64,000 bases of DNA. Source: Bacillus salipaludis. GTDB lineage: Bacteria; Bacillota; Bacilli; Bacillales_B; DSM-18226. Positions 1 to 12,408 of the stretch are shown here, piece after piece. Both the position numbers and the translations under genes were made by a program. Each line of letters starts with the position of its first letter. Position 1 is the first letter of the stretch. The stretch spans positions 1 through 64,000 of the forward strand of contig NZ_SMYO01000002.1 of NCBI RefSeq assembly GCF_004358205.1, written 5' to 3'. The notes beneath the pieces are model-generated. The model searched no databases. It was not told the origin of the DNA and was given only the letters and a program-made list of their open reading frames with translations.

Positions 1-81
1 CTCCTATTGATTCGCTCGACTTGCATGTATTAGGCACGCCGCCAGCGTTCGTCCTGAGCCAGGATCAAACTCTCCAAGAAA
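1..81 (-). rRNA. 16S ribosomal RNA, 5' end (partial)
   Basis: The reverse complement of this stretch is the conserved start of a bacterial 16S rRNA: GAGTTTGATCCTGGCTCAG, then the GACGAACGCTGGCGGC and GCCTAATACATGCAAGTCGAG blocks. Only about 81 nt of the 5' end are present; the gene continues past the window edge. By analogy with the B. subtilis 16S start the mature 5' end lies near position 81. It is transcribed leftward, away from oriC, directly downstream of gyrA, the place rrnO occupies in B. subtilis. The untranslated leader covers about 82-200. Confidence 0.97.
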
Positions 82-207
82 GTTGATTTAGCTCGAATGT
101 TACGTTGGCTTCATTTCAAAAGAAATGAATATTATTGTTTGTTGACGTTTTTGTTTGTTTAGTTTTCAAAGATCAATTTCTCTCCGTCACTCAAAAGCGA
201 CTTTATT

Positions 208-236
208 AATATACCACATATCCAGTATATTATCAA
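208..236 (-). promoter_or_regulatory. rRNA operon promoter P2 (sigma-A)
   Basis: On the minus strand TTGATA is followed after 17 bp by TATATT. It is the promoter nearest the 16S gene and would start a leader of roughly 120 nt. With the stronger-looking element at 292-320 it gives the tandem P1/P2 layout usual for Bacillus rRNA operons. Confidence 0.75.
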
Positions 237-291
237 CAACTTTTTTATCTTTTTCTTTTCGGAAGACAAAGTTCTTATGTCGACCTAAATG

Positions 292-320
292 ATTATATCA
301 GGTTCTCCCTAATGAATCAA
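292..320 (-). promoter_or_regulatory. rRNA operon promoter P1 (sigma-A)
   Basis: On the minus strand TTGATT is followed after exactly 17 bp by a perfect TATAAT. It lies just downstream of the gyrA terminator and points into the 16S gene, so rRNA transcription is separated from that of gyrA. Confidence 0.8.
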
Positions 321-330
321 GGTTAAAATA

Positions 331-366
331 AAAAAAGAGGAACATTATTTGTTCCTCTTTTTTTTA
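331..366. terminator. Rho-independent terminator after gyrA
   Basis: The arms GAGGAAC (337-343) and GTTCCTC (351-357) form a perfect 7-bp hairpin with A-rich and T-rich runs on both sides, so it could act in both directions. It begins four bases past the gyrA stop codon. Confidence 0.9.
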
Positions 367-369
367 TTA

Positions 370-2913
370 TTATTCCTCTTCTTCTTTAATCGGCTGAACT
401 TCTTCAGATGCATTCTCATTCATTTCATGGTTCGCTTCAGCTGCACTTTCATTGGCATCTTCAGGGGTTTCTTCTTCTTCTTCTTTTTCAACCTTCGCTA
501 CGGTCGCAACAAATTCATGTTCATCTTCTCTCATACTGATTAACTTTACACCAATCGTATTTCGTCCCATTGTAGAAATACCACCAACGTCAGTACGGAT
601 TAGGACACCGCCGGTGGTAATGAGCATTAGATCTTCTTCACCGGTTACGGCTCTCATCGAGACAAGATCACCATTTTTCTCGGTAATATGGCAAGTCTTA
701 ATACCTTTCCCACCTCTGCCCTGGATACGGTATTCAGCGGCTGGAGTACGTTTTCCATAACCATTTTTGGTTACAATCAGGATATCGTTATTCTCTTCTA
801 ACACTTCCATACCAACAACTTCATCGTCACTGTCTAAGGTAATTCCTTTTACCCCTGTGGCTGTTCTGCCCATTGACCTTACATCAGTTTCAGGGAAACG
901 GATGAGCATCCCTTTTTGAGTTCCGATGATAATATGCTTATTACCATCAGTTAAGCGCGCTGAAATAAGTTCGTCGCCCTCCCTTAAATTTAAAGCAATC
1001 AGGCCATTATTACGGATATGAGCAAACGATGTTAATGGTGATCGTTTTGAGATTCCTTCTTTTGTTGTAAAGAACAAGAACCAATCATCTACAAACTCCT
1101 CAACAGGGATGATTGCATTCACCCATTCTCCTTTTTCCACACCGAGCAGGTTAATAATTGGAATTCCTTTAGCCGTCCGGCTGTATTCCGGAATTTCATA
1201 TCCTTTTGATCGGTATACCTTTCCTTTGTTTGTAAAGAAGAGAATCGTATCATGTGTGGATGTAGTAATGAGATGTTCAACAAAATCATCTTCATTCGTT
1301 CCCATTCCCTGAATACCACGGCCGCCCCGTTTTTGGGCACGGTAAGTTGAGACAGGAAGGCGTTTAATATAGCCATTATGTGTTAAGGTAATGACAATAT
1401 TTTCAACTGGGATTAAATCCTCATCCTCAATATTTTCAATTCCGCCTGTGGCAATCTCGGTACGGCGTGTATCATTGAAACGTTCTTTAATTTCTAGTAG
1501 TTCCTCACGGATAATTTCTAGAACCTTCTCTTCATCTGCTAAAATTGCCTTTAATTCCGCAATGAGCTTAACTAAACCCTGATATTCTTCCTCAATCTTT
1601 TCTCTTTCTAACCCTGTTAGACGTTGCAAACGCATATCTAAAATAGCTTGAGCTTGCTTTTCAGAAAGGTTAAATTGAGTCATTAAGCCTTCCCGGGCAA
1701 TTTCCGTTGTTTGCGAGCTGCGAATTAAGTTAATTACCGCATCTAAGTTATCTAGGGCAATACGCAATCCTTCTAAAATATGAGCACGCGCTTCTGCCTT
1801 GCGTAATTCAAATTCAGTTCTGCGGCGAATAACTACCTTTTGGTGATCTAGATAATAAACTAAACATTGTTTAAGATTCAATACCTTCGGATGTCCGTCT
1901 ACCAGGGCCAAGGTATTGATACCAAAGCTAGTTTGCAGTGCGGTTTGTTTATATAAGTTATTTAGAAGAACGTTTGCGTTTGCATCCTTACGAACCTCAA
2001 TAACAATACGCATCCCTCTGCGGTCGGATTCATCCCTTAGGTCTGTTATCCCTTCAATTTTTTTATCACGGGCCAATTCAGCAATTTTTTCAATTAGCCT
2101 TGCTTTATTTACTTGGTATGGTAACTCATTAACAATGATAACTTCTTTACCATTTGATTTTTGTTCAATTTCTACTTTTGCACGGAGAGTGATAGAACCT
2201 CTGCCAGTTTCGTATGCTTTACGGATTCCACTTCGTCCAAGAATAATACCTCCTGTTGGAAAATCAGGTCCGGGGATGATTTCCATTAATTCTTGGGTCG
2301 TTATTTCTGGATCATGACTGACAGCTAACACCCCATCAATGACTTCTCCAAGCTGGTGAGGAGGGATATTGGTAGCCATACCAACTGCAATTCCCGTTGT
2401 ACCGTTCACTAATAAATTAGGAAATCTAGCAGGCAAAACTACTGGTTCTTTTTCTTCGCCATCATAGTTTGGCTGATAATCAATCGTATCTTTGTTGATA
2501 TCTCGTAATAATTCCATAGAGATTTTAGACATTCTTGATTCTGTATAACGCATCGCTGCAGCCGCGTCGCCGTCTACCGAACCAAAGTTTCCGTGGCCGT
2601 CAACAAGCATATAGCGATAGTTAAAATCCTGGGCCATCCGAACCATTGTTTCATAAACAGCTGAATCACCGTGTGGATGATATTTACCGATTACATCACC
2701 AACGATACGGGCTGATTTTTTATAGGGTTTGTCCGCGTGGATCCCAAGATCATGCATTGCATAAAGTATACGGCGATGTACCGGTTTCAGCCCATCACGA
2801 ACATCTGGAAGTGCACGGGAAACAATAACACTCATTGCATAGTCAAGGAAAGATGACCTCATCTCCTGACTAATATTTATTTCTTTAATTTGAGGATTTG
2901 ATGTTTCAGACAT
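370..2913 (-). CDS. gyrA: DNA gyrase subunit A
   Basis: The A subunit of the type II topoisomerase that introduces negative supercoils; it breaks and rejoins DNA as an A2B2 complex with GyrB. The product is 847 aa, a normal length. The breakage domain carries the catalytic tyrosine in AAAMRYTES (Tyr123). The quinolone-resistance region reads GDSAVYE with Ser84 and Glu88, the usual sensitive-type residues in Bacillus. A GyrA-box-like RGGRGIQGM precedes the C-terminal beta-pinwheel, and the tail is strongly acidic. The ATG at 2913 was chosen because AGGAGG lies just upstream; the open frame continues 16 codons further without support. gyrB lies upstream, 170 bp away. Confidence 0.98.
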   Translation of the reverse strand: MSETSNPQIKEINISQEMRSSFLDYAMSVIVSRALPDVRDGLKPVHRRILYAMHDLGIHADKPYKKSARIVGDVIGKYHPHGDSAVYETMVRMAQDFNYRYMLVDGHGNFGSVDGDAAAAMRYTESRMSKISMELLRDINKDTIDYQPNYDGEEKEPVVLPARFPNLLVNGTTGIAVGMATNIPPHQLGEVIDGVLAVSHDPEITTQELMEIIPGPDFPTGGIILGRSGIRKAYETGRGSITLRAKVEIEQKSNGKEVIIVNELPYQVNKARLIEKIAELARDKKIEGITDLRDESDRRGMRIVIEVRKDANANVLLNNLYKQTALQTSFGINTLALVDGHPKVLNLKQCLVYYLDHQKVVIRRRTEFELRKAEARAHILEGLRIALDNLDAVINLIRSSQTTEIAREGLMTQFNLSEKQAQAILDMRLQRLTGLEREKIEEEYQGLVKLIAELKAILADEEKVLEIIREELLEIKERFNDTRRTEIATGGIENIEDEDLIPVENIVITLTHNGYIKRLPVSTYRAQKRGGRGIQGMGTNEDDFVEHLITTSTHDTILFFTNKGKVYRSKGYEIPEYSRTAKGIPIINLLGVEKGEWVNAIIPVEEFVDDWFLFFTTKEGISKRSPLTSFAHIRNNGLIALNLREGDELISARLTDGNKHIIIGTQKGMLIRFPETDVRSMGRTATGVKGITLDSDDEVVGMEVLEENNDILIVTKNGYGKRTPAAEYRIQGRGGKGIKTCHITEKNGDLVSMRAVTGEEDLMLITTGGVLIRTDVGGISTMGRNTIGVKLISMREDEHEFVATVAKVEKEEEEETPEDANESAAEANHEMNENASEEVQPIKEEEE

Positions 2914-3061
2914 TTTTTGAAAACCTCCTATTCGGGGTGAAAATAGCCTTAAAACGTTCACGCTGATAGGCAGGTAAACGAAAAAAGGAGGATAGTGGTC
3001 ACCCCTCTACCCTTTTAATCAATCTAGCATGTTGCTTTCTTTTCTTATTGTCTTATTGCAA

Positions 3062-5018
<1,957 letters not shown>

Positions 5019-5082
5019 TCACCTGCACTTTCTTACAAAGTCAATCTATTTAAAAGCTAGAAGATTATTTATTCGTAATTTA

Positions 5083-5328
5083 TTAATCCGATAAATTCTT
5101 TTGACTTGAACGTTTCTTTAAGGTCCCGGAAGCAATAGGGGATAAATAAATTTTGTCGGATGTTATTACAACCGACTTAAAGGGGTTTTTTGAAAGGTTA
5201 ATGACTTTATCTTCATGCTGGTGTAAAAACTCCTCTACCATCACAGAAGATTTTGCACTCTCTTTATCTAGAATAGATATAATGTCCCTTGCCCTGATAT
5301 TTAAATCCTCCCCAATATGAATATACAC
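5083..5328 (-). CDS. remB: Extracellular matrix regulator RemB (DUF370)
   Basis: An 81-aa protein of the DUF370/RemA-RemB family, placed between recF and gyrB as yaaB/remB is in B. subtilis. The N-terminus MYIHIGEDLNIRARDII and the central VVITSDKIYLSPIASGTL are characteristic. RemA-type proteins bind DNA as large ring assemblies and influence biofilm matrix genes; RemB is the less-studied paralogue, so the function here is inferred from family and position. The start is 9 bp downstream of the recF stop, indicating one transcript. Confidence 0.9.
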   Translation of the reverse strand: MYIHIGEDLNIRARDIISILDKESAKSSVMVEEFLHQHEDKVINLSKNPFKSVVITSDKIYLSPIASGTLKKRSSQKNLSD

Positions 5329-5337
5329 ACTCCCACC

Positions 5338-6456
5338 TCAATCCACTTTCTTGATCACACCGGATTCTACTTCAAATGTTGAAGCATCTTTTAATGTTTG
5401 ATGGTGAATTCCATCAACACTTGTCGTTGTTACAAAGGTCTGAACCCTTCCTTGAATGGTATTTAGCAGATGTGACTGACGATAGTCATCTAATTCTGAT
5501 AACACATCATCAAGGAGTAAGATTGGAAACTCGCCAATCTGTGAATGAATTAATTCAATTTCGGCAAGTTTAACAGAAAGAGCGGTTGTCCGCTGCTGCC
5601 CCTGTGATCCGAAGGTTTGCACATCCCGATTATTGACGAAAAACAATAGATCGTCACGATGGGGACCAAACAAAGTTGTCCCGCGTTCTATCTCTCTTGT
5701 TTTAACCTTGTTGAATTTTTCCTCAAAGGATGCTACCATTTTCGACAAATCTTGGCCTTCTAATACATCCACTGATGGTTTGTACTCAATTTTAAGCGTT
5801 TCTAGCCCTCTAGAGATGCCGCTATGGATAGGCTCTGCCCACTTTTGAAGCAGCTGCAGGAACTCAAATCGCTTATTAATAATTTTTACCGCTGTTTCAA
5901 TAAACTGTTCCGTTAATATTTCGAGCATTGTTTGGTCAGACTGCTTTTTTATTTGCATCATTTTTAAAAAATGATTCCGCTGTTGAAGTATTTTTTGATA
6001 TTGACTCATATCATGTAAATAGACTGGTGATACCTGACCAATTTCCATATCTATAAAGCGCCTTCTTACCTGTGGACTGCCCTTTACCAAGTTTAAATCC
6101 TCTGGCGCAAACATAACGACATTAAGGTTCCCGACATATTGACTCAATTTCTGTTGTTCAATGTGATTGCACTTTGCCTTTTTCCCCTTTTTGGAGATCA
6201 CCAGTTGCAGAGGCAAAGAACTATACTGTTTTTGGATTCTACCCTCTATTTTAGCATACTCTTGATCCCAACGAATAAGATCTTTGTCATTTGAGGTCCG
6301 ATGGGATTTAGCCATGGCTAAAACATAGATGGACTCCATTACATTGGTCTTCCCTTGGGCATTTTCACCCAAGATAACATTTACTTTATTTTCAAATTCA
6401 ACGGATAATGTTTCATAGTTCCGATAATCTTTTAAGGCTAATTGTTCAATATACAT
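5338..6456 (-). CDS. recF: DNA replication/repair protein RecF
   Basis: An SMC-like ATPase that helps load RecA at single-strand gaps. The 372-aa product has Walker A GENAQGKT (30-37), the ABC-type signature [12 protein letters not shown] and Walker [14 protein letters not shown], in the usual order. It is the gene after yaaA in the dnaA-dnaN-yaaA-recF series; the yaaA stop lies 14 bp before its ATG, so they are very likely co-transcribed. Confidence 0.97.
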   Translation of the reverse strand: MYIEQLALKDYRNYETLSVEFENKVNVILGENAQGKTNVMESIYVLAMAKSHRTSNDKDLIRWDQEYAKIEGRIQKQYSSLPLQLVISKKGKKAKCNHIEQQKLSQYVGNLNVVMFAPEDLNLVKGSPQVRRRFIDMEIGQVSPVYLHDMSQYQKILQQRNHFLKMMQIKKQSDQTMLEILTEQFIETAVKIINKRFEFLQLLQKWAEPIHSGISRGLETLKIEYKPSVDVLEGQDLSKMVASFEEKFNKVKTREIERGTTLFGPHRDDLLFFVNNRDVQTFGSQGQQRTTALSVKLAEIELIHSQIGEFPILLLDDVLSELDDYRQSHLLNTIQGRVQTFVTTTSVDGIHHQTLKDASTFEVESGVIKKVD

Positions 6457-6470
6457 GAACGTAACATCCT

Positions 6471-6689
6471 CTATTTTTCCGTAATAAGGAATTCTCCGAA
6501 TCCGGGTATTTCCACTTTGTCCCCTTGACGAAGTTTTCTTCCTCTTCTTTGATCTTGTTCACCATTGATAATAATTTGATGCTCACTTAAAAACCATTTT
6601 GCCATTCCACCGGTTTGGATCACATCCGCTAATTTAAGAAATTGCCCTAATGTAATAAATTCTGTATCTATTTCTATTTTGGCAGACAT
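6471..6689 (-). CDS. yaaA: S4-domain RNA-binding protein YaaA
   Basis: A 72-aa protein consisting of one S4 RNA-binding fold, with the typical segment [16 protein letters not shown] and [15 protein letters not shown] near the end. The gene between dnaN and recF in Bacillus encodes a ribosome-assembly-associated S4 protein (YaaA/RlbA). The function is inferred from fold and synteny. A hairpin upstream at 6764-6791 may separate it partly from dnaN. Confidence 0.93.
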   Translation of the reverse strand: MSAKIEIDTEFITLGQFLKLADVIQTGGMAKWFLSEHQIIINGEQDQRRGRKLRQGDKVEIPGFGEFLITEK

Positions 6690-6763
6690 AATTAATCACT
6701 CTTTTCAAAAAATGGTCTCAATACTTTATTTTACTAAAAAAATCAGTTAGATACAAAAAAATC

Positions 6764-6791
6764 TAAAAAAGCTGCCATTTATTGTGGCAGC
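6764..6791 (-). terminator. Terminator or attenuator between dnaN and yaaA
   Basis: On the minus strand GCTGCCA and TGGCAGC (arms 6785-6791 and 6771-6777) form a perfect 7-bp stem followed by six T residues. It would end or attenuate dnaA-dnaN transcripts before yaaA-recF. Confidence 0.85.
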
Positions 6792-6858
6792 TCTATACTT
6801 TTTTATGAAAGTTCATCCTGGACTTTGAAAAGGATCCAGATCCAGTACTTAGGTATTT

Positions 6859-7995
6859 TTAGTACGTTCTTACCGGTAAAATTAGTTGCAGAGTTGTTTC
6901 GTCATGAAGCGGGCGAATCAGGAATGGGCGCATCGCTCCGGTAAAACTGATACAAATATCAGTACCCTCCAATGCTTTTAACGCATCCATCATATATTTT
7001 GCACTAAAGGAAATTTTTAATTCTTCGCCTTCAATCGATTGGCTTTGAATCTCTTCGACGACCTTACCAACCTCAGGTGTATTAGAAGAAACTTCGATGA
7101 TTCCTCCCTCATTTGTTGTGAATTTAACAACATTATTTCTACCTTCACGAGCAAGCAAAGACGCACGATCAATAGCCTGTAAGAATGCCTTTGTATTTAC
7201 AGTTACATCCGTTTTGCTTTCATTTGGAATTAGTCGGGAAGTATCTGGATAGTTACCTTCTAACAGTCTTGAGAAGAACAATAAATGTTTCGCTTTAAAC
7301 AAAATTTGATTTTCTGTTATCACTATGTCAATTAATTCATTGGAATCATCAATAATCTTACTTAATTCATTCAAACTCTTCCCTGGGATTACCACATTAT
7401 AGGTTTCACTATTTTCTGCTTCAATTCTTACTTTCCTTAATGCCAAGCGGTGGCTATCTGTACCAATACAGGTTAACTCCCCATTTTCGATCTTCCAGTT
7501 TACACCTGTCAAGATGGGGCGTGTTTCTGAGGTGGACACAGCGAAAACTGTTTGCCTGATCATTGCTTTTAATAGATCTGTTGCAATATGGAATTTATTA
7601 TTTTCCTCAATTTGCGGAAGATGTGGATATTCCTCTGCATCAAGACCATTTAAGTTAAATTCAGATTTTCCTGAACGAATAACCGTTTGCAGCGAACCAA
7701 GTACTTCAATTTCAACAGTATCTGTCGGGAGCTTCTTTACAATCTCACTAAAAAACTTTGCTTGCAAAACAATGGCCCCGGTTTGTAGGATCTCAACGAT
7801 TTCATCCTCAGCTTCCTCTTTTGGAATAAAAGATTCAATCGATATATCAGAGTCGCTTCCTGTTAGGGTAACCCCTTCCTCTGCAGCAGTAATTTTAATT
7901 CCCGTTAAGATTGGAATGGTTGTCCTGGAAGTGACTGCCTTCATCACATCTTGAACACTTTGAACGAGGCGGTCCCGTTGAATGATAAATCTCAT
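6859..7995 (-). CDS. dnaN: DNA polymerase III beta sliding clamp
   Basis: The ring-shaped processivity clamp of the replicative polymerase; 378 aa with the three repeated clamp domains and the family ending LILPVRTY. The ATG at 7995 is preceded by GGAGGA and gives the canonical N-terminus MRFIIQRDRLVQ; the longer open frame upstream would add 15 unrelated residues and is not used. The 197-bp gap to dnaA contains the unwinding half of oriC. Confidence 0.98.
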   Translation of the reverse strand: MRFIIQRDRLVQSVQDVMKAVTSRTTIPILTGIKITAAEEGVTLTGSDSDISIESFIPKEEAEDEIVEILQTGAIVLQAKFFSEIVKKLPTDTVEIEVLGSLQTVIRSGKSEFNLNGLDAEEYPHLPQIEENNKFHIATDLLKAMIRQTVFAVSTSETRPILTGVNWKIENGELTCIGTDSHRLALRKVRIEAENSETYNVVIPGKSLNELSKIIDDSNELIDIVITENQILFKAKHLLFFSRLLEGNYPDTSRLIPNESKTDVTVNTKAFLQAIDRASLLAREGRNNVVKFTTNEGGIIEVSSNTPEVGKVVEEIQSQSIEGEELKISFSAKYMMDALKALEGTDICISFTGAMRPFLIRPLHDETTLQLILPVRTY

Positions 7996-8040
7996 TTTAG
8001 AAATTCCTCCGATTAAGCATATTTTTAATGACGATAACAT

Positions 8041-8176
8041 ATAATAATATTTTTTAAAAAAATAGTAGAAGTACTAGTAGGGCCTGTTGATATGTGGATA
8101 ACCCTATTTTATCAAAGGAAACACAGCCTATCCACATGTGGACAGACTGTGCATGAATGGGTAAAAGTTATTCACA
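8041..8176 (-). other. oriC: oriC unwinding region: DUE, DnaA-trio and DnaA boxes
   Basis: An AT-only stretch (8041-8062) is followed by TAG-type triplets (TAG TAG AAG TAC TAG TAG, 8063-8080), a short GC-rich step and a perfect DnaA box at 8093-8101 (TGTGGATAA, i.e. TTATCCACA on the minus strand). Further boxes with one mismatch lie at 8128-8136 (CTATCCACA) and 8168-8176 (TTATTCACA). AT-rich DUE, DnaA-trio, then DnaA box is the arrangement of the Bacillus basal unwinding system downstream of dnaA. The layout is seen directly; the role is established for the genus. Confidence 0.88.
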
Positions 8177-8192
8177 TAATTAACCGAGTAAT

Positions 8193-9539
8193 TTAAACCT
8201 TTAACAGTTCATTTAATTCTTTCATTTGCTTTTGCAGCTGTGAATCACTCTGCAGCATTTTTGAAATTTTCTCATGGGCATGGATGACGGTAGTATGATC
8301 TCTGCCGCCAAACTCTTCTCCTATTTTTGGGAGGGAGTGGTCCGTTAATTCCCGTGATAAATACATCGCAATTTGCCTCGGGAAAGCAACTGACTTAGTC
8401 CGTTTTTTTGCTTTAAAATCCTCCAGTTTAACGCCAAACTGTTCACCGACAATTCTTTGAATATCAAGAATGGTAACCACCTTCGGTTTTGAGCTTGGAA
8501 TGATGTCCTTCAATGCTTCTGCTGCTAAGTCTGCATTGATATCCTTATTAATTAATGATGAATAAGCGACAACTCGAATAAGCGCACCTTCGAGTTCACG
8601 GATGTTTGAATCAATTTGATTGGCGATGTAAAGCATGACCTCATTCGGAATATCCAATCCTTCTGCTTTTGCTTTCTTGCGGAGGATGGCAATCCTTGTT
8701 TCGAGATCAGGCGGTGTAATATCGGTAATGAGCCCCCATTCAAAACGTGAACGCAGACGGTCTTCCAAGGTTGGAATTTCTCTTGGCGGACGGTCACTTG
8801 AAATAATAATTTGTTTGCTTTCCTCGTGAAGAGCATTAAAAGTATGGAAGAATTCCTCTTGGGTTGATTCTTTTCCAGCCAAAAATTGAATATCATCTAT
8901 TAGCAGGACATCAACATTTCGATATTTATTTCGAAAGCTTTCAGCTTTATTGTCACGAATCGAGTTTATAAATTCATTTGTAAATTTTTCTGATGATAAA
9001 TAAACGACTTTTGCCGATGGATTATGATCCAATACATAATGGCCAATCGCATGCATTAAGTGGGTTTTACCCAATCCTACTCCACCGTATATAAATAAAG
9101 GATTATAGGCCTTTGCCGGTGCTTCAGCTACAGCGAGCGATGCTGCATGAGCAAAACGGTTTCCTGAACCGATTACGAACGTATCAAAAAGGTACTTAGG
9201 ATTTAAGATGTTTTGCGGAAAGTCATTTTGATCTTCTTCTTTTTTTGCCTTTTTTGGAGGCGCTGGTACATCCATTTCTTCCTCATTTTGATTATGCGGA
9301 ATAATAAATTTCACAGATAGCTCTTCTCCAGTAATTTCATAGAGAATACCTGCGATTAACTGGGAATAGCGCTCCTCGAGCCAATCACGCGCAAATTCAT
9401 TCGGTGCTGTGATTACAAGGAGATTTCCTTGTAGGGAATGAGCCTTTGTCGACTTTAGCCAGGTATCAAAGCTAGGCTTGCTGATTTTTTTCTCTATATT
9501 AGCCAGCGCTGCATTCCAAAGATCCGCAATATTTTCCAA
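8193..9539 (-). CDS. dnaA: Chromosomal replication initiator DnaA
   Basis: The AAA+ initiator that binds DnaA boxes at oriC and melts the DUE. The 448-aa product has domain I (1-80), a charged linker, the AAA+ core with Walker A GGVGLGKT (152-159) and Walker [10 protein letters not shown], and the domain IV DNA-binding signature [15 protein letters not shown]. The TTG at 9539 was preferred because AAAGGAGGGG lies about 8 nt upstream and the product then begins MENIADLWN as in relatives. An ATG at 9560 would place that ribosome binding site inside the coding sequence. Box clusters on both sides of the gene imply autoregulation. Confidence 0.98.
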   Translation of the reverse strand: MENIADLWNAALANIEKKISKPSFDTWLKSTKAHSLQGNLLVITAPNEFARDWLEERYSQLIAGILYEITGEELSVKFIIPHNQNEEEMDVPAPPKKAKKEEDQNDFPQNILNPKYLFDTFVIGSGNRFAHAASLAVAEAPAKAYNPLFIYGGVGLGKTHLMHAIGHYVLDHNPSAKVVYLSSEKFTNEFINSIRDNKAESFRNKYRNVDVLLIDDIQFLAGKESTQEEFFHTFNALHEESKQIIISSDRPPREIPTLEDRLRSRFEWGLITDITPPDLETRIAILRKKAKAEGLDIPNEVMLYIANQIDSNIRELEGALIRVVAYSSLINKDINADLAAEALKDIIPSSKPKVVTILDIQRIVGEQFGVKLEDFKAKKRTKSVAFPRQIAMYLSRELTDHSLPKIGEEFGGRDHTTVIHAHEKISKMLQSDSQLQKQMKELNELLKV

Positions 9540-9628
9540 CGAGTTTCCCCTCCTTTTCAAAATGATAAATCGTGTAACTTCACTTTAAATAATAAAGTCT
9601 AGCCCCGAAAGTTCCGTGAAAAACCAAG

Positions 9629-9995
9629 TTATACAAGCTGTACAATCTATTAATTTATAAATATACGAAACAGTGGTTGTGGAAAAATATATAATAAGGA
9701 AATAAAGTGGAGTTTCGACAATATCCACTTCCTGTGGACAAGTTTCTGCAGTACGCTTGAACAACCTATCCACAAGATATCCACAAATTGTGGATAAAGA
9801 TAAATTAGGACAAAGTTATTCAGAGTGAAAACACAAATATAATATCAAATAATAGCAAGAGGTGCAATGCTTTTTCGTAGTTTATCCACAAGAGGTGTGT
9901 CCTGTGGGTAAAAATTGTCCACAAGTATTGGCTTTGTGAAAAAACTGTCGATAACTTGTGAAAGGTGCAAAAAAACTGTCGATTACTTATCCACA
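9629..9995. other. oriC: oriC: DnaA-box cluster upstream of dnaA
   Basis: The 653-bp gap between dnaA and rpmH carries perfect DnaA boxes at 9789-9797 (minus), 9882-9890 (plus) and 9987-9995 (plus). One-mismatch sites lie at 9766-9774, 9777-9785, 9904-9912 and 9915-9923, with weaker matches from about 9629. No gene fits here. This is the upstream half of the bipartite Bacillus origin; the other half is between dnaA and dnaN. Confidence 0.93.
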
Positions 9996-10104
9996 AGAGA
10001 AAAATATGAGGATAAACTGATCCCTTGAGTTTAGTTTTAAAAAAAAACGGCAAAATCATGTATGATAAAAAAATTGGAAATAAGGAACAATAGCTGGAGG
10101 GTGG

Positions 10105-10134
10105 TTGACAATCTTATGTAGACCTCTTTATAAT
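10105..10134 (+). promoter_or_regulatory. rpmH promoter (sigma-A)
   Basis: A perfect TTGACA (10105-10110) and a perfect TATAAT (10129-10134) are separated by 18 bp, about 60 bp before the rpmH start. This is the clearest consensus promoter in the window and is expected to drive rpmH and, by read-through, rnpA. Confidence 0.9.
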
Positions 10135-10192
10135 AAATAAGACTGTCAAAGGCATTAAGCTTGATAGCTATTCCTCAGGGAGGTGTCATATA

Positions 10193-10327
10193 ATGAAAAG
10201 AACATATCAACCAAATAAACGTAAGCATAGTAAAGTTCACGGTTTCCGCAGTCGTATGAGCTCAGCAAACGGACGTAAAGTTCTTGCTCGCCGTCGTCTA
10301 AAAGGAAGAAAAGTATTATCAGCTTAG
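10193..10327 (+). CDS. rpmH: 50S ribosomal protein L34
   Basis: A 44-aa, highly basic protein beginning [18 protein letters not shown] and ending LKGRKVLSA, the invariant L34 pattern. AGGGAGGTG precedes the ATG. It is the first gene to the right of oriC, followed by rnpA as in nearly all bacteria. Confidence 0.98.
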   Translation: MKRTYQPNKRKHSKVHGFRSRMSSANGRKVLARRRLKGRKVLSA

Positions 10328-10356
10328 ACCACTGAAACGTCTCAGTGGTCTTTTTT
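10327..10356 (+). terminator. Terminator/attenuator after rpmH
   Basis: GACCACTGA (10327-10335) and TCAGTGGTC (10342-10350) form a perfect 9-bp stem followed by six T residues. It begins on the last base of the rpmH stop codon and would make L34 mRNA more abundant than rnpA mRNA. Confidence 0.92.
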
Positions 10357-10408
10357 CTAATTTAAGGGGAAAAATATTACTGAGACTATTCAGACTGAGG
10401 GTGTTTTG

Positions 10409-10753
10409 ATGAAGAAGGAATTAAGGGTCAAAAAAAATAAAGAGTTTCAAGAAGCCTTTCAAAAGGGGGTTTCCTTTGCAAATCGACAATTTGTTGTCTA
10501 CTCATTAAGAAAAGAGGGCCAGGAAAATTTTCGAATTGGCTTGTCGGTCAGCAAAAAAATTGGAAATGCCGTTACCAGAAACCAAATAAAACGATATATT
10601 CGACAGGCAATTTTTGAATTAAAGGATCAGCTCCATGCAGAAAATGATTACATCATTATCGCGAGAAAACCTGCAGCGGAAATGGACTTCTTTGAAGTAA
10701 AAAAGAGCTTAACGCATGTTTTAAAGGTGGGAAAGGTTTTAAAGAAACGTTAA
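10409..10753 (+). CDS. rnpA: Ribonuclease P protein component
   Basis: The basic protein subunit of RNase P, which assists the catalytic RNA in removing tRNA 5' leaders. The 114-aa product contains the RNR signature region [18 protein letters not shown]. The ATG at 10409 is 8 nt after GAGG; a TTG directly before it would add one residue and is less well spaced. Confidence 0.96.
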   Translation: MKKELRVKKNKEFQEAFQKGVSFANRQFVVYSLRKEGQENFRIGLSVSKKIGNAVTRNQIKRYIRQAIFELKDQLHAENDYIIIARKPAAEMDFFEVKKSLTHVLKVGKVLKKR

Positions 10754-10899
10754 AAGGACATAAAGGTGAGTATTTCCCTTTTTTACTTTGTAATAAGACA
10801 TTTTATACAGGAAAATGGTAAAATACTTATAAGTAAAAATATACATAAATAACATTTTTTTATTAAATATTTATATCTTGGACAAGGAGGGAAATTTGG

Positions 10900-11676
10900 T
10901 TGAAAAAAAGAATATTACTTTTGTCGGGGATGCTTTCTTTATTCCTGTTCTTAACGGGATGCAGTCAGATTAAGCAGCCGATCACATCAGAAAGTACAGG
11001 GTTTTGGAATCAATACATTGTATATCCATTATCTTGGTTTATTAAAGAAGTGGCTCATTTGCTTGGCGGAAGCTTTGGATTATCGATTATTGTTGTAACC
11101 ATCCTCATCCGCCTGGTTATTTTGCCGCTTATGATTAAGCAGACAAGAAGCTCGAAGGCGATGCAGGCACTTCAGCCGCAGTTAACGGAACTTAGAAAAA
11201 AATACAGCTCTAAAGATCAAAAGACACAACAAAAATTACAGCAGGAAACAATGGCACTTTTCCAAAAAAACGGTGTAAACCCGATGGCCGGATGTTTTCC
11301 ATTAATCATTCAAATGCCGATTTTAATTGGTTTCTATCATGCAATCTCGAGAACAAGGGAAATCGCTCAGGACAGTTTTTTATGGTTTGACTTGGGAGAA
11401 AAGGATCCTTATTATATTTTACCGATCGTTGCAGGGATTACGACGTTTATCCAGCAAAAAATGATGATGGCCGGTACAGAAAATCAAAATCCACAAATGG
11501 CGATGATGGTTTGGATGATGCCGATTATGATTGTCATTTTTGCATTTAACTTTCCAGCTGCACTTTCGTTGTACTGGGTAGTCGGAAATATTTTTATGAT
11601 TGTTCAAACCTATTTTATAAAAGGCCCGGAACTTAAGGCGCAATCCACGGGCAATGCGGGGGGAGCAAAGAAGTGA
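10900..11676 (+). CDS. spoIIIJ: Membrane protein insertase YidC/SpoIIIJ
   Basis: A YidC/Oxa1/Alb3 insertase that places proteins in the membrane; the SpoIIIJ type is also needed for the forespore channel and late sigma activation. The 258-aa protein starts with a lipoprotein signal ending LTGC (Cys21). Five hydrophobic segments follow, with the conserved [20 protein letters not shown] in the core. The TTG start at 10900 has AAGGAGG 9 nt upstream. Its stop overlaps the GTG start of jag (GTGA), indicating translational coupling. Confidence 0.95.
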   Translation: MKKRILLLSGMLSLFLFLTGCSQIKQPITSESTGFWNQYIVYPLSWFIKEVAHLLGGSFGLSIIVVTILIRLVILPLMIKQTRSSKAMQALQPQLTELRKKYSSKDQKTQQKLQQETMALFQKNGVNPMAGCFPLIIQMPILIGFYHAISRTREIAQDSFLWFDLGEKDPYYILPIVAGITTFIQQKMMMAGTENQNPQMAMMVWMMPIMIVIFAFNFPAALSLYWVVGNIFMIVQTYFIKGPELKAQSTGNAGGAKK

Positions 11677-12293
11677 AACAGGTAACTGCTACAGGACAAA
11701 ATGTCGAAGAAGCAGTAGAATCAGCTTTAGCTCAATTACAAACAACGAAGGACCGCGCAGAAATCGACATTATCGATGAGGGAAAAAAAGGGATCTTTGG
11801 TATTTTTGGTTCACGCCCAGCAGTGGTAAAAGTTACCGTAATCATTGATCCAATTGAGGAAGCCCAAAATTTCCTGAAAAGCATCAGTGAACAAATGGGA
11901 GCACCGGTTGAAATTGAAGTAAAACGTGAAGGAAAACAAGTTAATTTTGTTTTAACAGGGGAAAAGATTGCTCTATTAATCGGAAAAAGAGGACAAACCT
12001 TAAATTCTTTGCAGTATTTGACTCAGCTTGTCATCAATCGTTCGTCCAATCGATATTTGACCGTTATTTTGGATGCTGAAGACTACCGAAACCGCAGGAA
12101 TGAGACGTTGATTCAATTAGCTCATCGTCTTGCTCAAAAGGCCGTAAAAACGGGGAAAGACGTGGCCTTGGAGCCGATGCCATCCTATGAACGCAAAGTT
12201 ATTCATTCTGCGTTATCTGAAAATAAACGGGTTAAGACATTTTCAGATGGATCTGAACCACATCGGTACATTGTTATTACTCCATCTAAATAA
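11673..12293 (+). CDS. jag: RNA-binding protein KhpB (Jag)
   Basis: A 206-aa protein with a Jag_N domain (about 1-55, motif [13 protein letters not shown]), a KH domain (about 75-135, [13 protein letters not shown]) and a C-terminal R3H domain (about 145-206, [10 protein letters not shown]). KhpB binds RNA with KhpA and influences cell division and wall growth in Gram-positive bacteria. It starts with GTG inside the last codons of spoIIIJ. A strong terminator follows the stop. Confidence 0.95.
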   Translation: MKQVTATGQNVEEAVESALAQLQTTKDRAEIDIIDEGKKGIFGIFGSRPAVVKVTVIIDPIEEAQNFLKSISEQMGAPVEIEVKREGKQVNFVLTGEKIALLIGKRGQTLNSLQYLTQLVINRSSNRYLTVILDAEDYRNRRNETLIQLAHRLAQKAVKTGKDVALEPMPSYERKVIHSALSENKRVKTFSDGSEPHRYIVITPSK

Positions 12294-12303
12294 AAAGAAA
12301 AAG

Positions 12304-12336
12304 GCACTTTATCAAATCGATAAAGTGCATTTTTTT
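12304..12336 (+). terminator. Terminator after jag
   Basis: GCACTTTATC and GATAAAGTGC form a perfect 10-bp stem followed by seven T residues. It closes the rpmH-rnpA-spoIIIJ-jag unit before the DnaA-box cluster. Confidence 0.92.
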
Positions 12337-12408
12337 ATTCTCTAATTCCTATTACCTGTTTTTAAAATCCTGTGCGTAACTTTTTTTATGAAAATGTTTG
12401 TTTTATTG

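Noticed and set aside
452..760. Open frame on the plus strand opposite gyrA
   Set aside because: It is a reverse-strand shadow of the gyrA 3' end: serine-rich, no ribosome binding site, no family resemblance.
1686..1700. Possible Noc-binding site (TTCCCGGGCAAT) inside gyrA
   Set aside because: Only 11 of 14 positions fit the ATTTCCCGGGAAAT consensus and the sequence is coding; no other strong match was found nearby.
9585..10059. Two open frames in the dnaA-rpmH gap
   Set aside because: They run through DnaA boxes, with aromatic-rich composition and no ribosome binding site; the region is oriC.
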